64,000 nucleotides of DNA from Sycobia sp. Sy_11 (lineage: Eukaryota; Arthropoda; Insecta; Hymenoptera; Epichrysomallidae), in contig JACCIC010000003.1 in NCBI GenBank assembly GCA_018907035.1, positions 3,680,501-3,744,500 on the forward strand, in the 5' to 3' direction. Both the position numbers and the translations under genes were made by a program. Below, one piece after another: positions 34,950 to 46,400 of this stretch (the first letter of the stretch is position 1; each line of letters opens with the position of its first letter). The notes beneath the pieces are model-generated. The model was not told the DNA's origin, did not search any database, and worked only from the letters and a program-made list of their open reading frames with translations.

Positions 34950-37900
34950 GTATTATCAATATTAAATAATAATATCAATATTATATAATAGTAATATCCC
35001 CGTGCTGCCAACCGATCCACGGCGACACCTGACTTATAAGTCTGGTGGTAATTCCGCGCGTATCTTGTTCCCACCTCTTTTGCCAGCAAACCAGCGAACG
35101 GTCTCTGGCTTGCTGCTTCGCTTCGGCTTGGCTAAGTCTCCTCTTCATCTGGTGGACGAACTTCCGCTCCTGGCCAGGAGGTGTATCAGGATCATCCAGG
35201 TAACCACTAGGGAGGCCGTCTCCGAGACCGTGCGATACGAACACGCTACACGAAGAGCGCATTTCCTCTGTACAGCCGCTATGCGCCTGCGATACTATTC
35301 GTACTGCAGCGCATCGGCCCAGACTTCAGCACCGTAAAGCATAATGGACTGCACAGCTCGCAGTAGCAGCCGCCTGATGCAGGGGTGTGGTCCTCCTACG
35401 TTGACTATGACCCTGCAAAGGGAGGCCACCACTAACGCCGCCTTTTCCGCCGCCATCCGAATATGTTTCCAGAAGGTGAGCTTCGTATCTAGCATCACCC
35501 CCCGGTACTTGACAGATGCCTTGGTCAGGACCGACATCTCCTCAATAATTAGCGGTTGCACTCTGGGGACGCGCTTCTTCGTAAGGAGCACAATCTCATT
35601 TTTCGCCTCCGTTAATTCCAGCGCGTGATCAACCATTCAATGGCGAATTCTGCGCATGGTTTAATCAAGGCGCGTCTGTGCCAGCATCATATTGCGCGCA
35701 ATAATAACAGCTGCTGCATCATCCGCATACCCGATCAGCGAGCAGTCTTCCGTCATGTCCAACCAAAGGATCCCGTCATAGGAAATATTCGATAGATCGG
35801 GACCCAGGATGGAGCCTTGGGCTGTGTCACACGATATCTCTTTCCGCTTGGAGCCCTCTGCCGTTTCGTATGGAATCGGATCTGTCCTTCAAATAATATC
35901 CGATCATCTGGAGTAGATACCTAGCTACATTGAAGTACTTCTCCAATGCCCCTAACACGTCTGTCCATCTAACCGACACACAGGTCGGGAGAAGGGATTC
36001 CCCGCTTCGTAGTCCTGGCTGCCTCCAGTACCTTCTCAATAGCATCTATGGTGGACCGCTCTCTCCGAAAGCCATACTGCCTCTCGGAAAAGTCGCCAGA
36101 TGTAAAAAGCGCCGCCTGTATGTGGGGTCTCACCAGCTTTTCCAGGAGTTTCCCGGCGATGTTTAGTATGCACAAGGATTTGTACGACGACGGTGCATTA
36201 GATGATCCCTTGCCCTTGCTTAACAGCACATGTCCCGCCTTTTTTCAGTGGGAATAAAATATTCCCGTGCGAAGACACGAGTTATACATGCCAAGCAACA
36301 GTTCATGATGGCTCTGTACTATCGCTTTCAACACTTCCGCCGGAATTGCGTCAGGTCCTAGTGCCTTTTTGTTCTTCAAAGAGCGCACTGCTCTCTTTAG
36401 CTATGCCCTTGTGAAAGGTGGTGTCTCAGGACCCTCGGGGCCAGGATTTCAGCCCTACGTTTGGGATGAGTGGGGAATAGAGTATGGATGATGCCGTTCA
36501 TCACTTCGGCGCTCATAGGCATATTTTTACGGAACATGCCTAATTTGCTCTCCAATCCCCATTAATCGTTATTCAGATCTTCTCCCAGCTTTTTCCAGCA
36601 TCCGTGTTTATTAGCTTTGATGGCTCGCTTTAGAGTCTTGTTCGCCGTTAGATGTTGGGCGATCCTAAGAGCACCATCACGGTCGCGCATTTGAGCCCTT
36701 TGGGCTACGCGGCGCAGCCGCAGACATTGCCGTCGCAGCTCCGCAATTTCGACCGTCCACCAATAAATCGGATGGCAATCACGACCCGCGAATTTTTCCG
36801 GGATGGCTTACTTGCAGGCTTGGCGGATAATACGCATTGTAGCTTCCGTTACCGCTTTTACGCGCTCGCAAAGCGTTGCGCTCCTTGGTAATTCAACCAG
36901 GAAGCGCTGTCCGCGTTCCAACGCTGGGGAAAACTTCACGTGATCCATCCTCGCGACGATCCATCTGGCTGGGCGAAGTTCAACCGTCGCCTTGACTGGC
37001 GTGACATCACCACCGCGGAAGGTGATGTATTGGTGATCGCTGGCTGTATAGTCTTCAATCACCCGTCAGTCCCGCACGCATGCGGCTAGAATCTCCTTCG
37101 CGAAGGATACATCACGGATGGTTTCCCTGTAGCGAGGTCTCTGAAAGGTCGACGTAGAACCAGACCTAGCCTGGATGCCATTTCCATCACTCGTCTTCTC
37201 CTAGAGTCCGGTAAGGGTTCCCCCCATTCGAGAGCTTTGCTGTTCAAACCCCCAGCCACTACCAGATCCCCCTCCATTTCTCTTACCGCATCCTCAAGGG
37301 CATCCAGTTTAGACTGGAAACCCCCAACAGCCTCGTTCGAGGTGAGATAGCAGCTCACGTAATTTACGTTGTTGCCATAGCCGAGACATCTGTAACAGCG
37401 CTCGACCTGGACCTGCCGCCGCAAGCCGCAAAGCACCCATCCAATGGCCACCAATCCGAGTTCTAGTAACCGTTGGTCAGAAAGGCTCACGAGGGCTAGT
37501 CATTTGCCGACTTTTTCTCCCTCGTAAGCCTCACCTCGAGGAGGCAAGTATAGTCCCGCAAGACGCCAAGGAAGGGTGTCTTCACTTCGTCGAGTGTCGC
37601 GCAGCCGTTCACGTCTCTGATCTCCAAGGTAGTCTTGAGGGTCAGAGCGCGAAGTGCCGCATTTTGCCCGACGACGTCTTTGAGGGCATTAGTAAAGCCC
37701 TCCTTGCCCTCCGCCGAAGCATTCTTAAACTTGATCAGGACATCGCCGTTTAATGTTCGGCGGATGTCCCTAATAGTGAGTCCGTGCAGCGAGGAGTCGA
37801 TCTTATGGCGGATACCTCCAAGAATCTCCGCGTAGTTATTTCCTCCACGGGCTTGAGAATCAGCGCCTCAGGCTTTGCCCTTCTCCCTATTTTACCTTTC

Positions 37901-40900
37901 GGTTTAATGGGACCATCTCCAGATTTGGTGGCCCCCTTTGCTTTTGACATTTTTGTCTGCTTTTTTTGGCTGCTCTCTTTTTTGCCTGCTGGGAAAATTC
38001 TTCCAGTCATGCTCAGGCTGTGGCTCGTCCCCACGATTAGATTTGGTAGCCTCGTCTTCTTCTTTTGTCGCACAATCCTCTCTTTTTTCTTCGTCTTCTT
38101 TTGTCCCTCCCCCTCAGGTAATTCCTTTAGCGAGGTAAAAGGATGACTCTTCTGGCCTTCTGTTGTCTCGATAATCTCGGGGGTATGTAGGCACCGCATT
38201 GTAAGGCGCCTTCTGCCTACGAGCTCCTCGAATTGGCTTTGTAAAGCCCGAAGCCCCTCCTTTATAGTATTATTAACGTTCTTTTACCTTTTCATGGACT
38301 CCATCATCATTTTAAATAAATTTTTGATGGAGTTAATGACAGCTGTATCGTGATCATCCTCCTACTGATGTCCTTCTGGATATGTTTTCTCCTATCTGCC
38401 ACCTAGGCACGCGCGTGTGTGCGTGGTACCCAAATAATATGCGCGCGAGCGCATGCATTGGCGGCAAATCTTATCTGATCTTCTCAATGCGTTTTTTACT
38501 TGGCAGTATACGAATTATATATTAAATTAGACGTTCCTGTTTTTTTTTCATGCGAATACACATTATGTCCCAAAAGGTTATAACAGTGGCGGTATAAAAG
38601 ATTATAAATGTATAAAACTTTTTAAACAAACTTCTTATTCAAAATAGTCTCCATTAGAAGTAATAAATAAAATAATATTATGCTCATATAAATATGAGCA
38701 CTTGTTGATAGAATGCAACATTCACAATAGTATATTGCGGAACAAATTTTTAGTAGATGATACATTTCGAATAAAACAAATAATTATTTTGTCTTAACTT
38801 TTGATTTTTGAAATCGCCATTTTATCGGTCGCGGACGGTTTTCGCGAACCCGCTCAACGCTTTGGCCTTCGTTGGAGGGTCGTATGTAAAATACCAATTT
38901 TCATCACCCGCAATAATAGTTTCAAGAAGACTTGGCTGCGTTTCAATGATTTCTATCAAGTCACGTGCATGAGAAACTGATTCCTCTCGTTGTTCGCCAG
39001 TTAGCGCGTGTGGAACTTTTTTCAAGTCGTTCGTTATAATTAGACTGTGGATTTTGGTACGCCAGTAAAATCTTCAATTAATCTGAAACTAGAGTTACGA
39101 TTATTCTTTAACCTAGCTGCTACTTTGTGGATGTTTTGTCACTCTTCGTCTTCGACTGACTCTTTACATACCACAAGGAGGTTATATTATCGAAAAATAG
39201 TAGCCCAAGAGATAACATATTTACCATAAGCCACTTTTAATATTTTCTTCGTTTCCGTTGCACTTTTACCAAAATTCAAGCAAGTTGTTCGATATTTTTA
39301 TTCATCTTAATTCATGACTGCAACCGCTTTGATCTTGCAAACTGCTACTGAACAGCTATATGTAATCCCATGAACTTGAAACGATATATAGAGCTACAGG
39401 AAGGTTATGGCAACTAATGGCGAAAGTTCCATGAAGATGACGTAAATAGGACGGATTTTCTATCCATTGTCTTACAAGTTTTGGGACACACTGTGTAAAT
39501 AAAACACTATATATTTTTAGAGTACTAGGAACTAATGGATTCCATCAGTATTTGGACTATTTGGAATACAAGGAGTATTATTAGTCAAAAGAGTGGAACA
39601 TATAAAAAATTAGAAAATATTTGTTAAAGCAGTTGATAAAATTTTTAATGCAACTTTCCTAAATATCATTCGGATAAACATTCGGATAAAATTCAAATAA
39701 ACTTTTATTTACAGTCGAGGGGTTGAATGTCGAGAAAATTGTAGGTGGAAAATCTGCACGTAAACGTCATTTTAGATATGTAGCAGCACTGAGATATGAA
39801 GAACCAGGGCAACCTGACGTAACTCCATGTACAGCAGGCATTTTGAGTGATTGGTTTGTAGCTACAGCTGCACACTGTTTTTATTTCAAACCATATGGAA
39901 TATTGAAACATAAATTATTTTTCATCCATATTGGTACGAATAATTTACGTTCACAACCACAATGGTCTAAAAAAATTCCAATTGATACAATTACTATGCC
40001 TATAATTTATGATCCGTCACTTAAAGATACTTTTTCTTCGGCAGGAAATTTAGCTATAATCAGGGTAAGTTATTGTTGAAATAAAAGAAATCATAATTTT
40101 TATGGTGTATTTTATCTTCTGCATTCAAGGAATTCCTAAAACACTGAATTTCTGCACTAACCCATTTATTTTTTTCTTTGTACAAAATTTTCGTTTTTGA
40201 ATTTTAGTCGTCAGAGAGCTTAAAACTGCTTGAAAATGTAGAATATTTAGCACGATTGATCTTACGTCCATCAACACAACACACCCGCCCTGCAGAAATA
40301 CATAGAGTAGCTGGTTTTGGATACAACGAGGTTGCAGTTTATATGGGGGAAATAAATGGCAACATAGAACCTATGCAAAATGGATACAGCGATGAGATAA
40401 TGCATTATCTTAAAGTTCATGTTTTACCTATACAAGAGTGCGAGACAATATATGAGGGTACTTTCGCAGAAGGCAATATTTGCGCTAGAGGAGAACGATT
40501 TTCTGCTGAACAGCCTGTAGGAATTTGTCTGGTAAATAACACATAAATATTAATTAATAAATATTTTCTGAAAAGATAGTCCATAAAAAGTTATTTTTAT
40601 TCATATTGGAACATCTTATAATATCAAAAACGTTGAATTTTATCATCATCACGATTTTATGAAAAACAAACAAGAAACATATAAGGAAATGCACATTCTA
40701 TGTTTAATAGCAAAAATCACTTTTGATGATTATTCTTATTGCATCCATAGTCTTTGGGACTGTTTTTACTACCCTTCAGTTCCTTGGTAATTCGTAATAA
40801 TTGTTGGTTATCCCTCACCGCGTCCCGGAATCATAGCTCTAATAGTCTATGTAAAATGAGTTTTGCATGTACTTCTACCACTGTTTTCATCACCTTCGCA

Positions 40901-43900
40901 GAAAATACGTCAATCACCGAATCCCCCTTACAAAGTTTAATTTTTACGTTGCTAATGAGCTCCTTGCTATACTAAGGAACCTCAATTTCTCATTGTATTT
41001 ATACAGAATCTCATCTGTCGGAATACGTAGTAAAGAGAACATCTACGATGCTATTCAGAGGACCGGAATCCATGGTGCTCGCAGTTCCATGTTATCCAAC
41101 AATTATTAGATATTTAAAACTTCATAAATCCTTGTTACGATATTGGCCACAGCATCTTACTGCATAGACGTTTGTTGCTTTCAATCTCCCATCAAGAATT
41201 TTTCTGGATAACTTCTCTTCTGCACTACTTACAGCTATTTCGTTCTGTATTTAATAAATTATATTTCGCATTTTTCTAAAAATGTGAAGAATTAGAACAG
41301 TAGTGGAAAAAAATGAAATTTATTTTCTCGCACTTAGGGTACAAAATATGATTGTCTACAACTGGTTAGAAGGGGCATAATACTACTTTTCCACTCTAGA
41401 AAGTAAAAGTGTATATGACCCTTTCTTAAGAAATCAGAAACAGAATTTAACTTTTGCTTTCTAAAGAGTAAATGAACAAAACCGGTTGAGGATAACATTA
41501 TCTTAACATTATCTTAACATTATCTCGCGCAACCCGCCAGAGTTCGAATTGGATTTTATTTTATTTATTTGTATTTTTTTCTTTTCGTTGCTGGATTGCG
41601 GATCTAAATAAATTTCTATTTATTAAATAATAAGAAAATTTATTTAACAAAATTTAATAAAATGATTAACAAAAAATTATAAAAATTAAATAACTATTTT
41701 ATTTTCGGCCATTTGATAGCTTAGCCGCTGCTATCGACTTGTTTAGTCGCGCCATTATCCGCTGTAACAAATAAAATCATAAAATATATTTATTTTATGA
41801 TGTACAAATTTAACAATTAATTCTAACTTAAAATTAACACTCCGCGTGAGCGTCATTGCAAATTTTATTTATTATCTATTTTTCGTTTTCGCGTCCCGCC
41901 CTGAGTGTACTGAGACTTGTCACCTGCTATCGCGCCGGCTACAGGTCCCCCTCGAATAGCCAGTTTCGAGGTCGCTGGCACACTGAATTTTCGCAGTCAG
42001 TGCGGCTCTATTTGAGAATTGGGACAGAGCGCTCGCTCTCCCCTTACCGCACTGTACCGCGCTTTAGTACTAGGCAGCACCGTCGCCGCTCGCGAGAATT
42101 CGCGAATTGATTCGCGAATTATCGCTCGCCGCTGCTCTTCGAGCCGCCTGCGGCCCGAGAGCACTCGCTCATCCTCGCCGCTGCCGGCGCTTTATCCCCG
42201 CGCCGCGCCGCGCCACGAAGCCTTCGGTAGTCCCCCTTCGCCGCGCCGCTCACGACTTCGCGACTTATCTACAATGTATATAATTTTTGCGCGAAACTAT
42301 TGTCTCGTCGCACATCCATTTTTGAATTCAGCGACTCTTGGAACATATGAGAGTAGGCATCAATAAGAAACTCATCATGATTATGCTACAGTTCGATTTC
42401 TCTAAAGCTTTCGATAAAGTCTCTCATCCTATCCTTCTAAACAAACTGTCTACTATTGGTTATTCTCAAGAGGTCATAATGTGGTTCAGTTAATATCTCT
42501 CTAGTAGAGAACAAAGGTTGGTCGCATCGAACCGTGAGAAGTCCAAATTTATAGGTACCAATTTCGGTGTTCTACAGGATTCTATCCTCGGACCGGTGCT
42601 TTTCTCAATTTACATTAACGACATTTGCTCTCATATACCATACTCTTTACATTACATTCTATGTGCAGATGACTTGCAGTTTTTGCATTTGCACTTTTTC
42701 ATTCAATGTACACTTGAAGGAAGCAAAACAGCAATTCAATAATTAAATACAAAGACATTTCTTGTCTCCAATTGGTTCAATCGCAATGGGCTTAAACTTA
42801 ACTCTTCCAAAACCTTTTGATTTTCATACTTCATCAACCTGTTCAAAAATTCCCAAAAAGAAAATATCGTTGTTAGTGGCATCATTATCACATTTCAAGA
42901 CTCAGTTGTAAGCCTTGGTATTGAATTAGATAGTAAACTTACAGGGAAAAAGCATACACTTAATATATCAAAGAAAATTAATTCCGTTCTCTATTGGCTT
43001 TATTTCTTTAGAAAAGCCATAAATTTCTCCCTAAGAAAATATCTTATTCAAGCCCTAGTCTTCCCTCTAATAGGCTACGGTTCTCTTATTCTCACTGACA
43101 TTACCGCTCGATCTGAAAGTGAAAAGATTGTTAAACGAGAGAATTCGCTACATCTATGGCATTAAAATGAGTGATGGTGTATCTAGTTATAGGAATAATC
43201 TGCGCTGGCTCAGAGTTTCTATTTGAAAAAAATTCAGAGCTGCGTCTCTCCTATACAAATTATTCCAAACGAAAAAGCCCATCTACTTACTCAACTACTT
43301 TTCTGAATATACACGCTCTTGACCTCTCAAAGGACATCCAGCCCCTTTAGCAATTCCATCTCACTCTAAGCGCGTTCAGTCTCAATCCTTTGATTTATGG
43401 AATTCTATCCCTCTGTCTGTCCAAAATCTTCCTACCTTATCCTCTTTTAAACAGCCCCTATTTAACCACCTATAAATAAATAAATCATTTGTTATTTATT
43501 TTTTTTAATATTCATTATTTTACGATTTTGTGTAACTTTGAGACTGTATGTAACTACTTATGTAAGTAAGTTGGGTATTTCTATTTGCTATTTTCTATTC
43601 TATTTCATTTAAATTGATATAACAAGAAATAAAATGTTAAAGCAGTCTATCGTTATAATTGTATGATTATTGAATTATGCTAATTATTTAAAGTGCTCTT
43701 AATCTATGAAGTGATGATCACGAATTCCAGAATTTTGTTTTTTGGAAATATGTTGTTTTATGTTGAACAACTACTTGTGTTTGGCTTAATTAGAATAAAT
43801 ATTTTTGATAATTTAAGAATTTCGTTTTTTTAATATTTATTTAGGCTTCCTATGATATAATTAAAAATAATGGGTATGCATCCTGAAAAAAATATAACAA

Positions 43901-44831
43901 TGTAATTGATAAATTTTTAAATGTAAACATTTTAATGATGAATTTTTAATATCTGTAAGAAATTACTTAGAATTTAATCATAATTTGAAACTTTTTTAAC
44001 AGTTTCAGTATATTTGCCTTGCGTATAATGGCAAAATTTGTGAATAGAATTAACGGACTTGATGCCAAGAATTCTAACTAAACTAGACAATTTCGATTTA
44101 ATATCTGATATTAAAAGAATCTATTAATTTCGTTATTGATCTCCTACCTCCTATTGGTCGCATTTACATAAGGAATCAGAGCGCTCCGTGAGAAAGAAAA
44201 ATATCTCGCAAGCTTTGCTTTGACCTTTCTCGTACAGTTGAAAATCAACTACCACTCTCCAATTAGTATATGCTCTAAGCTACTAATTATTAATATTTGA
44301 TCTGCTTCGAAACAAAACAAAAAGATAAGTAATCAAAGTTAAATGTAAACTGGATTCGATTTTTGAATATAATTTCTTCGACTAATTCGCGTATTGACCC
44401 CGGTGCTGCATGTACATATTTTAAATGCAATTTGCAATCAAACATTTTGTAGAAATCCGTGACAACGTACCACATAATCGTTAATCTGTATATACAGTAG
44501 GGATCATTTCTCTTTACGCTCTATAAATTATTTTTTGTAAAAATAAAATATTAAAATATTCTTTTCACAGGGTGACGCCGGTGCTCCGCTTGCTAATGAA
44601 CGAAGTGAAATTATTGACGGAATAGCAATTAACGGTTGTGTTGCCTGTGATGAAGATATTGCACCAGGAATTTATATAAATACTTCATATCCGTATTATA
44701 AGTGGTTTATTCAAGAGGTTTTAGACGAACAAGTAAATAGTGATATGTACATTCTTCAACTACAGCAGCCTATTCCAGGGCAGTACATTCTTAAAGAGCT
44801 TTGGGATGGTCGTTTACAACAGGATTTTTAA
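30410..44831 (+). CDS. SPH3: secreted S1 serine protease homologue (4 exons)
   Basis: Exons: 30410-30470, 39715-40064, 40208-40531 and 44571-44831; about 331 residues. Signal segment MYWLYLLYCF (an Asp follows, weakening the hydrophobic core), then VEGLNVEK-IVGGKSARK. Cys42 and His57 are present (VATAAHC). The Asp102 position in SAGNLAII is Asn, and Ser195 is Ala in GDAGAP. Two of three catalytic residues are therefore lost, while the activation site and Asp194 remain: a pseudoprotease by family knowledge. Position 189 is Gly. The donor of intron 3 is an ordinary GT. Intron 1 is 9.2 kb and holds three transposons, one ending only 220 bases before exon 2; intron 2 is only 143 bases. Exons are intact despite this, which argues that the gene is still under selection. 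Confidence 0.87.
30471..31768 (+). other. SPH3 intron 1, 5' part
   Basis: AT-rich. The first 350 bases match SPH2 intron 1. Otherwise nothing recognised up to the mariner. Confidence 0.5.
31769..33054 (+). mobile_element. Mariner element B, 1286 bases, one nonsense codon
   Basis: Same element as 21756-23041, inverted. Ends TTAGGAGTGTGAATAAG and, from the right, TCAGGTATCTGAATAAG; TA at 31767-31768 and 33055-33056. ATG at 31935. The transposase has a helix-turn-helix (DALGVDRKTISKRL) and catalytic Asp residues in GDEKWIRYD, LQHDNTRPH and SPDVAPSDYHLF. A TAA replaces a Ser codon at 32472-32474 after GLPGHA; the frame resumes and ends at TAA after DGQYFQ (32978). Copy A has Ser at this place, and copy B has Trp where A has its stop, so the two were disabled by different mutations. 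Confidence 0.95.
33055..34024 (+). repeat. Source copy of the inverted duplicated flank
   Basis: Reverse complement of 20788-21755. Its outer parts (33240-33330 and 33925 onward) continue into DNA shared with 26840-27660. About 600 bases (33335-33925) are extra relative to that segment and are themselves an insertion of unknown type, somewhat GC-richer (gctcgacc, cgaccaac, gaccgacac repeats). Confidence 0.8.
34025..34550 (+). repeat. SPH3 intron 1 segment shared with 27060-27610
   Basis: Continues the similarity with the SPH2-SPH3 intergenic region until ttcaattccctttcttaa near 34540, where the LINE was inserted. It contains a short tandem duplication (gatattagttatttcttgatattagttatttcttg at 34199-34233, two 17-base copies). 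Confidence 0.7.
34555..38480 (-). mobile_element. R1-like non-LTR retrotransposon, near full-length but broken
   Basis: Minus strand, from 5' to 3': lysine-rich ORF1 (38199-37750), ORF1 continuation and CCHC zinc knuckle CYRCLGYGN near 37390, endonuclease pieces (GDLVVAGGLNSKALEWGEP near 37250; DYTASDHQYI near 37050), reverse transcriptase (GKLLEKLVRPH near 36150, YGFRRERSTIDAIE near 36050, IGYADD-type block near 35730 disturbed, thumb region 35640-35350) and the C-terminal CIYC motif near 34800. The zinc knuckle runs straight into endonuclease, so DNA has been deleted between them. Many frameshifts. A (TA)n at 34899-34946 splits the 3' coding part. Same family as 1990-3785. Confidence 0.85.
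34899..34992 (+). repeat. (TA)n and AT-rich expansion inside the LINE
   Basis: About 24 TA units followed by ataatagtattatcaatatt-type sequence. The sister LINE has a simple gatagtaattcacc here, so the repeat grew within former coding DNA. Confidence 0.9.
38559..39495 (-). mobile_element. 937-base mariner-like element just upstream of SPH3 exon 2
   Basis: Inverted terminal repeats CACATTATGTCCCAAAA (left) and, read from the right, CACAGTGTGTCCCAAAA; TA on both sides (38557-38558, 39496-39497). The minus strand carries KVPHALTGEQRE, a DLIEIIE segment and GDENWYFTYDP (first catalytic Asp region) near 38900; the rest is deleted or shifted. Non-autonomous. Confidence 0.85.
39715..40064 (+). CDS. 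SPH3 exon 2 (activation site and His57)
   Basis: 350 bases; acceptor AG at 39713-39714, donor GTAAGT. Encodes VEGLNVEK, IVGGKSARKRH, CTAGILSDWF, VATAAHC and SSAGNLAIIR, with Asn at the Asp102 position. Very close to SPH2 exon 2. Confidence 0.92.
40208..40531 (+). CDS. SPH3 exon 3
   Basis: 324 bases, phase 0 to 0; intron 2 before it is only 143 bases. Encodes SSESLKLLEN, RVAGFGYNE, VYMGEINGN, Cys168, Cys182 and PVGICL. Donor GTAAAT, so this copy has a regular GT donor where SPH1 and SPH2 have GC. Confidence 0.92.
40560..41855. other. SPH3 intron 3, 5' part
   Basis: No exon seen. 40750-41270 is less AT-rich and may be an eroded retroelement in antisense. Around 41388-41480, acttttccactctagaaagt and acttttgctttctaaagagt are related halves of a short repeat. 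A triple cattatcttaa repeat lies near 41497-41525. Confidence 0.35.
41860..42275 (+). other. GC-rich island in SPH3 intron 3
   Basis: About 400 bases far richer in G and C than anything around, with repeated cgcg, gccgc and gcgaatt words (for example cgcgagaattcgcgaattga at 42089). Open frames at 41856-42110 and 42019-42366 are consequences of the low AT content and show no domain. It could be the 5' region of the LINE that follows, or a separate element. Confidence 0.5.
42365..43490 (+). mobile_element. Jockey/CR1-like LINE reverse transcriptase fragment
   Basis: The + strand gives LLQFDFSKAFDKVSHPILL (block A) at about 42390, GVLQDSILGPVLFSIYINDI at about 42570-42630, CADDLQ (the YADD position, Tyr to Cys) near 42660, a thumb-like region, and at 43390-43465 LWNSIPLSVQNLPTLSSFK with FNHL, the usual LINE C-terminus. 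Several stops and shifts (for example TAA near 42491). 5'-truncated, dead; sense with SPH3. Confidence 0.8.
43491..44570 (+). other. SPH3 intron 3, 3' part
   Basis: AT-rich, no exon or named repeat. The stretch 44150-44240 (gcgctccgtgagaaagaaaa, cgcaagctttgc) is slightly GC-richer and unassigned. It ends at the acceptor at 44569-44570. Confidence 0.45.
44571..44831 (+). CDS. SPH3 exon 4 (last exon)
   Basis: 261 bases to TAA 44829-44831. Begins GDAGAPLAN, so Ser195 is Ala. NGCVAC, APGIYINTS, then the tail SDMYILQLQQ to DGRLQQDF. The downstream part is closest to SPH2. Confidence 0.92.
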   Translation, partial: GDAGAPLANERSEIIDGIAINGCVACDEDIAPGIYINTSYPYYKWFIQEVLDEQVNSDMYILQLQQPIPGQYILKELWDGRLQQDF

Positions 44832-45620
44832 TTAAACATTCATAATATAAAAACATCATATAAATATTATATTAATTCTTTAAATATAATTATGTTTACC
44901 ATTACTAATCATAGTAAAAAAAAAATATATTTTCATTGGTCTTACACACATAATAATGATGATAATAGTCAGACTCCGCTTATTTAGAATTGTCTTCGTA
45001 GAATCTGAAATATAAAATCTTAAAATCAATATTAATTTTCTTATGAAAGGACTTTCTGACAGTCTCTTCATCAAAAATAGTTTTTTCGATCCTGAACTGT
45101 TTCAGCTTTTTTTAAGAAATAAAAGTAAAAATCTATTAACGAACTTATATAATATATATCCATAACCGTTTCACCTACATCTCCCTCCATTCCTCTTTTT
45201 TGTCCTATTTTAATACGTATTTCCAAATTATTCATTCATTCATCATTCACATTTTTCAATACAAAGATCGCAGAAAATTAAAATAATGTTCTTTTAATTC
45301 TGATATACTGCTTTTATTGTTTAAACTATTTTAATGTGCATAATTTCTCTTTTTCAAAAATCCTTCTGTCTGTCGACAATTAGATTGATTACAATCTGTA
45401 CAATTAGTTATGAAAACTTTTATTTTAGCAAGTGTTCTGTCTTCAGACTTACTGTTCAAATCGAAGTTAGATTAATTTTTCAATAAAATAATCATTGTAT
45501 TCTTCATAGACAATTGTTACTTTACTAATGAAAAAAATTGAACAGTGCCTTAGAATGTATAATATATTTTAAACTTTTCAACATAAATTATTGGACGTTG
45601 ACGAATAAAACAATAAAAAA
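44832..45620 (+). other. SPH3 3' flank, conserved between copies
   Basis: Contains a degenerate repeat R start (cattggtcttacac at 44934, gtagaatctgaaat at 45000) and blocks shared with the SPH1 flank (7140-7700) and the SPH4 flank (58195-58340). Confidence 0.6.
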
Positions 45621-45939
45621 AGGTATTTTTTAATTATAAATTTAAATAATATCTTTCTTTACCAATCATTCGTAATTTCTTGAGTTCAATGTCAATTTAT
45701 AATTTATTTAAAGAAATTCATGCAGTCCCTACTTTAATCGTTATCCGACATCATACAAAAACTAGGAAAAGAAAAAATAGCTCATTTGGAAACTAACCCA
45801 CCAGTCAGATTTTTTCAAATTAAATTTTTTACCATTTGATGCCAAGGCCTTACATATCTGCGACAAATGTGGCTTACACTGATACCTAGCATCAGGAGAG
45901 CCATTTCCATTTAAAAGTCACTGTTCGAATAATGGTGTT

Positions 45940-46400
45940 CTAGTCAGTCATTAATCGGAGTTGCGTAATTAAATAAGACTTAATAATCCAGTACGATCGA
46001 AAATCGTACTGGATCAAAATAAACTACAAAACATTATCATACTGGATGACAGTATCGTTCGATATTGTCATGAAGATCCTATGGCTATGACGCCTGCATG
46101 AAAGATTATTTGTCATTGTCAAGCAAACAATTCATGCTTATCGTCCAAATCACATACCTATTTTTATATATAGAAAACATGAAAATCAACTGATTCAGGA
46201 TGTAACTATCATCAGTGGAATCTCGCATAGTAGAGAACATATTATTTACTGATGAGTTCCGATATTAATTTTATGATAACGGGTATTCATTACAGAAGGC
46301 GAACACTATTAGAAATTCGCTTCCTGTCTCTGGTTGGGGACGACATAAAAATCGGGGGCACGAAAAATGAGGACGTCCTCATGATTGTACAAAAATAAAA
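45940..46400 (+). mobile_element. Tc1-like transposase remnant
   Basis: On the + strand QTIHAYRPNHIPIF (46127-46170) resembles the Tc1 segment before the catalytic core, and ENILFTDEFRY (46228-46262) contains the first catalytic Asp followed by Glu, as in FTDESRF. Frames are shifted between and after these. Ends not found. Confidence 0.5.
45986..46014. repeat. Perfect 12-base hairpin
   Basis: ATCCAGTACGAT and ATCGTACTGGAT enclose a five-base loop CGAAA. It lies at the start of the Tc1-like remnant. Confidence 0.85.

Noticed and set aside
41520..41560. Possible tRNA B box in ccagagttcgaattgg
   Set aside because: No A box at the right distance and no structure.
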